Origin: Isoetes taiwanensis
Taxonomy: Eukaryota; Streptophyta; Lycopodiopsida; Isoetales; Isoetaceae
Reading direction: 5' to 3'
DNA: 64,000 nucleotides
Assembly (NCBI GenBank): GCA_021234155.1
Contig: JAJEKV010000180.1
Span: 188,001-252,000, forward strand
The translations under genes were made by a program, and so were the position numbers. Positions 56,569 to 64,000 of the stretch are shown in pieces. Position 1 is the first letter of the stretch; each line of letters starts with the position of its first letter. Under the pieces are notes generated by a model that was not told where the DNA came from, made no database searches, and saw only the letters and a list, made by a program, of their open reading frames with translations.

Positions 56569-57692
56569 ATGGATCTGGACGAGAAGATCGAGGAGGTTAG
56601 TGCCTGGAACAACTGATTTCCATGTCCTTGCAGCGGGGCAAGCTCTGATAGCATTTTTATTGACAGCTGCAATCAGGCATCTGGCAAACAGACCCTGCAG
56701 AAGGGCATTTTGATCACAGTCGACTACCCTGGGTTATGTTAGAGCACCAGAGTCCTGAATCACAAGGAGGAGGTACTCAACCGGTTTGGTTGTGCCACAT
56801 TCCCACCTCACGGGTTGGGGATTTCATAGCTGGGGAGCAAAAACGTGGGGAAGCACCATGCAGTTTCTACATAAGAAGCTCTCAAAGGAATAAAGAGCTA
56901 TCCAAACCGGGCAAAGGTTCATATCTGACTTTGAAGAGGTGTGAATTTCCTTTCCCTGGCTTGTGATAATTTGTTTGGATTTTAAAGCATGTCTGATTCA
57001 TTCCTGGTTCAACAAAGGTACTGGTGTGTCTTTGGGCCAGAAGACAATTCTGAGAACACTCATGTTGTTGAGGATCGACGTCCCCCTCCAGGCCAAAGAA
57101 GGAAGAGGATTGAGAGAGGGGAGAGTGTTAGAAGGGGTTGCCAATGTCATTTTACTTTGAAGCAGCTCTATCTTCTTTCCAATTGCACTCAAATTACCTA
57201 CCACAAATGGGATCATGTGAACCAGCAAGGTGCAATCTGCCATGGTAAAGCACAACCTATTGAGAAAGGGTTGAGGTATAGGCTAGCACCATGGCTCTCG
57301 GCTGAAAAGAAAGAATGGATCAAACAGAAGCTAGTGCACTATATAACACCTAGAATGGTGATGAACATCCACCAAGAGAGGGTGAACTTGAAGAAGGATG
57401 TGGCTGGTTTGGAGGGGCTGTCCAGGGACGACATGTTGAAGATGCATGATGTCTACAATATTAATAAATTGGTGGCTCGAAATGTATGGAAGTTGCATGA
57501 AGACCAAGCAACAAGCGTCCACATGTGGGTCCAACAACACCAAGATTGTGTCTTCCACTATGAACAAGGTGACATCTTTCAACTTGGGGTCATGACTCCC
57601 ATTCAAAGGGATGCCATGGTGAGATTTGGAAAGGATAGAGCTATATGCCTTGACTCCACCTACAAGACAGCGCATCAAGGCTATTGGCGGTA
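56569..57692 (+). pseudogene. Second Mutator-like transposase gene, 5' exons, copy 2 (LINE-interrupted)
   Basis: Exon 1 56569-56595 (MDLDEKIEE, GTTAGT donor), exon 2 56667-56938 (LQSGIWQTDPAEGHF, PVWLCHIPTSRVGDFIAGEQ, GSYLTLKR), exon 3 from 57018 (YWCVFGPEDN, RRGCQCHFTLKQLY, KLVARNVWKLHEDQATSVHM, ICLDSTYKT). Phases agree across both introns. The protein aligns throughout with the 41.2-44.3 kb gene, diverged but collinear. The frame stays open until LINE sequence enters at about 57686, one motif after the first catalytic Asp. The rest of the core and the SWIM finger are not found downstream of the LINE, so the gene is truncated. Confidence 0.85.
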
Positions 57693-58672
57693 ACTTTTTT
57701 CTAATATTATTTGATGATGAGAAAGATGTGGAGAAGATAGTCTCCAGAGGAGTGGATCGTTTTGCAGGGGAGTTTGTGTTATATCAATATTATACTCCAG
57801 GTTTTACCCCAGATAAAATGTCTGCCGTTAAACTCCCCTGTTGGTTTGAGATAGAACAACTGCCACCGGATATGCTAGATCCAGAATTTTTAATTGCCAT
57901 AGCAAAGAACTTAGGGTCTTATATAACCCATTCAATAGCAAAGGGCCCAAGGATCTGTGTGGGTATCACAGCAGCGGAGGGTATTCCGCAGTTTACTATC
58001 GTGCAAAGCGGGATATATTACTCTTTGTTCAAGTTAAGACTCATAAACGGATGGGAAATTAGAAGGATGTTTCCCACAATGGAAATTAAAGGTTTGGAGG
58101 ACTGCTCCATGTTCAGGAGAGAAACACAAGGCAATGTGAAAGTGGCGGATGAAAAGGCAACAAAACTAAATGAGGAGAAAACTGAGAGGGATCACTTAAA
58201 CTCAGGTGAAATGGTACATGAAAATACTTTAACCTCTAAAGATAATCTAGAACTAGGGAAGGAGCAAGTGCGAGAGAAGGACATAGAAAATAAATTGGAG
58301 CAAGTGAATCAGGAAGAATGGGCGATAGTGCAGCACAAAAGTGGAGGCAGACTTAAAAATCAAATGCGAAAGAGGCTGCCTAATTCAGTAGGCTCCACAA
58401 AAATTCTCAAAGGTTACAATTGTTCTAATAATAATACAACAATAGTGAACCACGATAAGGAAGGGGCCACTGAGCATATGGCAATAGAATGTCAAGGTGT
58501 TAATGGGGAATTCCCAGTACACAATAACAGATGGGCTGATTTGCCAATGGATGAAAGCATGGAGATTTATGAAGGTATGGAGAATCTTGTTGGTGAAACG
58601 TCAAGAAAAAGGAGAATCACATCAGGACAGGAAAAACAATATTGTGAAGCGACACTCACCCGAACAATATAA
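57686..58672 (+). pseudogene. LINE ORF1, 5'-truncated, copy 2
   Basis: Same DUF4283 core and charged tail as copy 1. Has six more residues (EIKGLE) after RRMFPTM, which copy 1 lacks. The frame is open to the TAA at 58670. Missing about the first 40 residues of a usual DUF4283 protein. Confidence 0.85.
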
Positions 58673-58683
58673 TATATTCTCTA

Positions 58684-61600
58684 ATGGAGCAAAAAATCTT
58701 AAGCTGGAATATCAGGGGGGTAAAATCCTCTGAGGCCAAAGGCAGTAGACTTTCTCTAGCACTGGAAAAAAAATTTGTCCGTGATATTATTTGTCCGGGG
58801 AGCATAAATGTAAAAGGGAAGAAGTAGGGTTTTGCTCAATATAGTGGGGAATGAGTACGGGCATTATATCCTCTAGTGGCAGCTTCTAGCCTTGAGAACC
58901 TTCATTGCTTGGAAGAAACAACTGAAAGTTTTATCGACATATACTGATCATTTTGGGAGGTGCGCAATAGTAACATGGTATGCTAATGGTAGAAAATGGG
59001 GAGTGATAAATATTTATGCACATAATCAAGCCAAGCAAAGAGCTTCCATGTGGGCGAGTGTGAAGAACAAACTGAAAAACTTTGACAGAGATATACGGTG
59101 GATTATGGTCGGGGACTTTAATATGGTGGAAACTAGTAGCGATAGATATGGGAGCGGGGTTGAGGTTGTGCATGGATTCGAAAGGGAACAAAGTACAAAC
59201 ATGCTTAACGAATTAGGATTCATGGAACTACTGTGGAGACCCGTGCTTCCGTGGTGTAATGGTTGGATTGGAAATGGCAGGGCATATGCACGGCATGATA
59301 GATGTTATGTAAACTCCCAGGTCTTGCAAGCAATGAACATATCACTATATCGTCATAATTTCTTAGAGAATTCTATTTCGGATCATAATCCGCAGATGAT
59401 ATGCTCTTCTGGAGATAATACCTCTAAACGGCTAAAGACAGTATTCAAGTTGAACCCTAGATTTCTTAAAGATGCAGATTTTAAAGATCAATGTAAGCAA
59501 ATTTGGACAACGACTAGCAGAAATAAACAGGGAATGGAAGCAATGATTGCAGCTCTGGCAGCAGTCAAAAAATTTGCTAAGGCTTGGGCTCGTAAAAAGG
59601 TGGCTGAGGAAAATGCTTTGTTGGAATCACTTTACAAAGAATTGACAGAACTCAAAAGAATTGGCACTAGCACAGGTGAAAGGGAAAAGATAGTTCTAGA
59701 AAAAATTAAGAGGCTAGAACAAATCAAAATTCAACAAGCAAGGACTAAAGCAGGATTGACGTGGATCAATGAAGGCGACAAAAGGTTTCTTTTTTAGAGC
59801 AGCAAAGCAGAGGAAACAAGCAGCCATATTATCTTCATTACAGGGAGAGGATGGACTCATTATCCGAAATCCACAACAGGTGAGGGAGTTCGTCTCTAAC
59901 CATTTTGAAGACTTTTTTAAGAAGAAGAATGTATACTTTCAAAATTGCTTTGAGGAGTTAATTCTCTCAAAAGTTGTATCTAAAGTATCTGCTACACAAA
60001 GGGAACAGCTAGGACAACCATTATCCGTTGAAGAGTTGCGTGAGGCCGTCTACTCTCTAGCTAAAAATAAATGTCCGGGTCTAGATGGCATTCCAGCAGA
60101 ATTCTTTCAAGAATATTGGGAATGGGTACAGCCTCTTGCTTGTGTACGATGCTTATCAGGACTTTCTACATGCAGATAAACTTGATAGCAAATTGAACAC
60201 TGGATGTATCACCTTAATCCCAAAAGTGAAAGAACCGAAGTCCATAGGGGATTGGAGACCTATTACTCTGTTATCAACCTTTTACAAAATTATAGCAAAA
60301 GGTTATGCGGAAAAAATAAAACCTATTCTGGTGGATCATATATCTGATGTCCAGTCAGGATTCATTCCAGGAAGAAGTATTCTCAGTAATATTGCGGCCG
60401 CTTTTGAAGGCATACATTGGGCAAGAAAGACAGGTCAAAAGGTGCTTTACCTAAAACTTGACTTTAAGAAGGCATATGACAGTGTGAGTTGGTCCTTTTT
60501 GGATAAGATGTTGCTTGCTTTTGGCTGCGGACAGGAGTTTACCAGTATTGTGGCAAAGCTGTTGAAATCAGCGCGTGCATCTGTGCTAGTTTTGGGAGAC
60601 ACCTCCCCTATCTTCAACGTAAGCAGAGGCATTAGACAAGGATGCCCCTTGGCGCCTTTCCTTTTTAACATTGTGGCAGAAGGACTATCTCAAGTGCTAC
60701 TTGCAGCAGTAAAAGATAGGGTTATAACAGGGTTACAGATGTCAGATGGATCGCAACAAATCTGTAATCAATACGCTGATGATACTTTTTTGTTTGTAGA
60801 AGCCTCGGAAGATAATCTCATGAATGTGAAACGATTCTTCGGACTCTTTCGATAGCATCGGGTTGTTTTCTCAATTGGGAAAAATGCTTGACTATTTGGC
60901 CATTAGATGAGCCCCTTCCGACTCACGCCACCACTTTCCCTTGGACCATAGTACTGTTGGGTCTTCATCGGGTTGCTTTCGGCATTCCAATCGGGGTAGG
61001 CACTTCATCTTCGAAGTTATGGGATGAGATCTTGCTCAGTTTAGACAAACATTTGAGATGGTGGAAGGTCAGTAAACTCTCCATGGCAGGTAGGATCGTT
61101 GTAGCTAAGTCAGTGCTTAGCAGTACTCATATTTATGCTGCATCGGTGCTATTGGCTCCTGAGTCAAAACTAGCAGTTAACAAAAATGGTGCGAAATTTT
61201 GTTTGGGGTGGAAATGAGGAAGGAGCAAATGTCAAAGTAGCGTGGAGAAAGTGTTTGAGATCCAAAACTCAAGGGGGACTAGGAATGCTCGATTTTAAGT
61301 TGCACAGTAAGATCCTAGTCTGTAAATTCATGTGGGAAATTCTCCAACAGGACTCAAAATCTCCGGGCCTTGAACTTTTAAAACAATCACTAAGTCACTG
61401 TACACCTTGCAGAAAACCATTTCATAAAGCAGAGCTACCCTGGGCCCTCTTTTATAAATTGAGGCCATATGCAAGAGCTTCTCCATTTCTTAAAGGACTA
61501 TTAAAAGCCTGGGAGGTAGTAAAAGTTCTATGGCGCCTGGATATAAAAAATTGTACCTCTGTGTCTATGCCTTTGTGGTGGCTGCAAGTGGAAACCAACA

Positions 61601-62435
61601 GAGGCCGCGTGCCACTTTTCTCGGTGGTGAACAAAAGAACACAAAATAGATGGATTGGGGCAGGTTTATCTTGCATTGGAGATTGGTATCGAAGTGGGGT
61701 ACAATGTTCCTGGGAGTCATTCCAAAGCAAGTTTAACTTGAGAACATGTGATAAGCGAATTTGGAACATGGTATGTCATAATATTCCCCTTATGCGGTTC
61801 CACAAGTAGGTGCTTTCTGCTTACCTCGTGAAAATCTCGACAAAAAACATTTTGTTTCAAAAGCATACAAGGTCTTACATGGGAATGAATTGATAAGTCT
61901 CCCCTCTCAATGGGAGTTAACATTAGAAGATAACCATGTCACCCAAATATGGAAAGGAGTTTGGAGGAGCCACCTGCCACCAAAGGTATCCACACTGTTA
62001 TGGCAAATTATTCACAGAGCAAGCAGGATAAACATATTGGTGAACAAGTTCAATAGTAATGTATCATCGAGTTGCCCAATGTGCGAACGAGAAGAAGAAA
62101 CAATTGAACATTGTTTTATGCACTGCAGGGAACTCCGAACAGTATGGGAAAAATTGAAGGAAGAGTTTGAGACTTCCATTTCAGAAAAGGAGATCTTGTT
62201 AGGCCTGTATCCATCATCTTGGCAAGCTGGAAAAAGAGTTGCTTTGAATCTATGCAAAGGATGGCTTTTATGGCTAATATGGAAGGGACGGAGAAAATTT
62301 GTGTTCTTCCATGAATATCTATGCCCTAGTAACATATGGCCATCTTTGAAACAAAAGGTCCGCCAATATCTAGCTGCATTTGAGGAGGAGGAGTGGGCTT
62401 CCCAAGCTCATGACTCTCTTTCATCACTCTTATAA
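58684..62435 (+). pseudogene. LINE ORF2 (endonuclease, RT, zf-RVT), copy 2
   Basis: Indels at 58765-58905 break the endonuclease N-terminus; later endonuclease motifs (VGDFNMV, ARHDRCYVN, SDHNP) remain. The shared T-run frameshift follows at about 59785. An added CTTG at 60137 shifts frame inside the RT fingers. The palm then reads well: KAYDSVSWSFLDKMLLAFGC, RGIRQGCPLAPFLF and catalytic YADDTFLF (about 60772). A frame change near 60850 and another near 61190 precede the thumb and linker. zf-RVT (61890-62435) has PPKVSTLLWQIIHRAS, CPMC and TIEHCFMHC. Together these show every domain of an L1-type polymerase, none in one open frame. Confidence 0.9.
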
Positions 62436-62440
62436 AAGTT

Positions 62441-62475
62441 CAGCTTCATAGCCGAGTGGTTATCCCTACATAATA
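62441..62475 (+). other. tRNA-like D-arm/box A motif in LINE 3' UTR
   Basis: TAGCCGAGTGGTTATCC at about 62450 fits pol III box A (TRGYNNARNNGG) exactly and resembles Leu/Ser tRNA D-arms. No box B follows at the right distance. Possibly chance. Confidence 0.25.
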
Positions 62476-62595
62476 AGTTATGTAGGTGTATGATATCACT
62501 GGGCGTATGTATGTCAATGATGAGTTTCAATTAATATATATCTGATCCTTCAAAAAAAAAACATAATAATGTAGCTAACTGCTCATAATGGAGAT

Positions 62596-62726
62596 AGAAC
62601 CTCCATTTGCATATGTTCAAAGCATTTTATTACTTCCATTTCTGGTCCATGCTATGTATACTATGCACTGAATCAGTCCAAGCAATGACATCTCTAATTG
62701 GCCAGCTTTTGAAGCATGTTAATTGT
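62596..62726 (+). repeat. Direct repeat, left copy (~130 bp)
   Basis: AGAACCTCCATTTGCATATG, CAAAGCATT, AGTCCAAGCAAT, ACATCT and TTGGCCAGCTTTTGAAGCAT recur at 63868-63996. The pair brackets a copia fragment and may be LTR or flanking host repeat. The right copy reaches close to the window edge. Confidence 0.8.
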
Positions 62727-62884
62727 GGTGATACATGCATGCATGCACATGCCGCCCACATGTCAACTTTTTGCTTTCCCTACGTTTCAACAAGGTGTGA
62801 GCAATTTTTTCAAACTGCAAAACAACTCAGCTATATGATTGAGTGCCTTCCAAGCTCAAATTACTATAAAAGTACTTAAACTTT

Positions 62885-63040
62885 CCAAGCAAGGTACTGT
62901 AAGAACACATCTCTGATAACTTTATGATTTTTAAGTGCCATGGCTTAAAAATCTCTTATAACTTTTGTAGTTCGGATATTAAATACTTCCGTTTTATAGC
63001 TCTCCCTTCTAATGTGACGCCAATCTAGACCATACAAAAT
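62885..63040 (-). repeat. Inverted copy of the LTR-like segment at 33.8 kb
   Basis: The reverse complement matches 33783-33895 (GGTCT-GATTG, TTATAAGAGAT, TGGCACTTAAAA, CTTACAGTACCTTGCTT) with an extra ~30 bp. Shows a dispersed family present at least twice here. Confidence 0.75.
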
Positions 63041-63149
63041 CTAGAAATCAAGGGCCTACTCAGCTTCACTGACGAGCAACCAAAAGAATTCGGACCTACT
63101 TCAAGGGAACTCTCACTGAAGGTCTCATTTATCATAAGCAAGATCATCC

Positions 63150-63600
63150 TACTCTTTCCTTTTACACTGATGCAGATCATGCAAGTAGTGATCTTGATCT
63201 CAAAGAATCTACAACAAGCTATATTTCCTTCTTTCATGGCACTAGTTTACTTCTTGGATATCGAGGAAACAAACTATTTTTTTTAGTACAACAGGTCTGA
63301 GCTTAAAGCTCTGTGTATTGGTACACATAAGTGATGCTATGGCTGCTGCACTTGTTTCAGGATCTTCAGTTGCCTATTACATCAGCCAAAATCTTTTCGG
63401 ACAATTCGGGTGCTATAGATTTGGTAAAAGACTACAAATATCATCCAGACACAAGTATGCTTTGTCCGTGAGCAATTGCAGCAGTCCTGTCTTAGAATTA
63501 CAATACTATGAGATATCCAAATAGCTTGCAGATGGTATGACAAAGTCTCCTAGTGGTACTTCATTAAGACAGATGAAGAGTTTGTTGGGTATTGAATTCC
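63150..63600 (+). pseudogene. Copia (Ty1) retrotransposon RNase H fragment
   Basis: Read across frames: FYTDADHASSDLDLKESTTSY (RNase H start), then DAMAAAL, NSGAIDLVKDYKYHPDTS (the DNxxAIxLxxN..H block) and SPSGTSLRQMKSLLGIEFLN, the conserved C-terminus of copia Pol. Several frame changes and in-frame stops. No integrase, RT or Gag in view. Confidence 0.75.
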
Positions 63601-63867
63601 TCAACCAATGAGTACTCATTCATGTTCTCTATTTCTTAGTTAGCGTTCAGTTTCAGCAGGGGTTTCGGAGTTAGAAACCTTCACTCTAACCTAACCCTAA
63701 ATAATATCTGTGTGGCTGAGATGATGCCATGTGATGACATGCCACATCATCATTAATGATTATATAAGTCATTACTCGTGATGTTACTTTTTGCCTTGTT
63801 TTTCTCTAATAAAACAATTTGTCCACTTGGCACACTCTCATTATTTCCATGTCTTCCAAAATTGTTC

Positions 63868-63996
63868 AGAACCTCCATTTGCATATGTCCAAAGCATTGT
63901 ATTGCTTCCACCTCCAACTCCAGCTATGTATATCATGCACTTAATGCAGTCCAAGCAATAACATCTTTAGTTGGCCAGCTTTTGAAGCATGTTAGT
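63868..63996 (+). repeat. Direct repeat, right copy
   Basis: Right partner of 62596-62726, about 85% alike by eye, at the window edge. Confidence 0.8.
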
Positions 63997-64000
63997 TTTT

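Larger units (their letters stand above)
55909..61805 (+). repeat. Tandem duplication unit 2
   Basis: Second copy of the unit at 50051-55908. Differs mainly by an 18-bp segment at about 58083-58100 and by clustered indels at 58765-58905, 59190-59250 and 60137. Beyond 61805 the LINE continues uninterrupted to its 3' end. Confidence 0.95.
57686..62561 (+). mobile_element. 5'-truncated L1-type LINE with poly(A) tail (copy 2, most complete)
   Basis: Order: partial ORF1, ORF2 with endonuclease, RT and zf-RVT, a ~115-bp 3' UTR, and A10 at 62552-62561. The 5' end lies inside the transposase exon. Sequence after the tail is not transposase, and no target duplication was found, so the flanks were rearranged after insertion or the insertion was atypical. 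Confidence 0.9.

Overview
This window is plant nuclear DNA, almost certainly a vascular plant with a large, repeat-rich genome. The evidence is an inositol-transporter relic with the plant Cys-rich loop, an intronless GNA-type mannose-binding lectin with a signal peptide, plant-type L1 LINEs (DUF4283 ORF1; endonuclease, reverse transcriptase and zf-RVT in ORF2), initiator-tRNA-Met primed LTR retrotransposons, and Mutator-like elements with SWIM fingers and a Ulp1 protease. I cannot name the species. A fern, lycophyte or gymnosperm would fit.

Layout. 0-1.7 kb: a fold-back element and a minus-strand inositol-transporter pseudogene. 3.2-6.4 kb: the 5' half of a minus-strand LTR retrotransposon (1.6-kb LTR, primer site, repeat-bearing leader, charged-coil ORF whose first residues resemble the histone H3 tail). 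8.3-11.4 kb: a dead minus-strand LINE with a 604-bp MITE inside it, flanked by a 9-bp duplication. 11.5-16.4 kb: a decayed 4.9-kb pogo/Tigger DNA transposon. 16.8-19.1 kb: exon-like fragments of an unrecognised gene. 19-33 kb: mostly featureless AT-rich DNA with small repeats. 33.05-35.5 kb: an intact lectin gene and a pseudogene copy split from its 3' flank by a pogo-type MITE; the intact copy preserves the empty site. 36.0-39.5 kb: a gag-only LTR retrotransposon with a TAATA target duplication.

41-49 kb is the most structured part. A Mutator-like transposase gene (plus strand) faces a five-exon Ulp1-like SUMO-protease gene (minus strand). Two arrays of one ~22-bp minisatellite, in opposite orientations, lie on either side of the protease gene. 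50.0-61.8 kb is a 5.86-kb tandem duplication. Each unit has a GGAATCACC minisatellite, the 5' part of a second Mutator-like transposase gene, and a 5'-truncated LINE interrupting it. 62.6-64 kb holds a degraded copia RNase H fragment between direct repeats.

The lectin at 33.16 kb is the only gene that looks intact and functional. The protease gene is next best: all catalytic residues and splice sites are present, with one premature TGA. Nearly everything else is transposon-derived and carries stops or frameshifts. No rRNA, convincing tRNA or CRISPR was seen.
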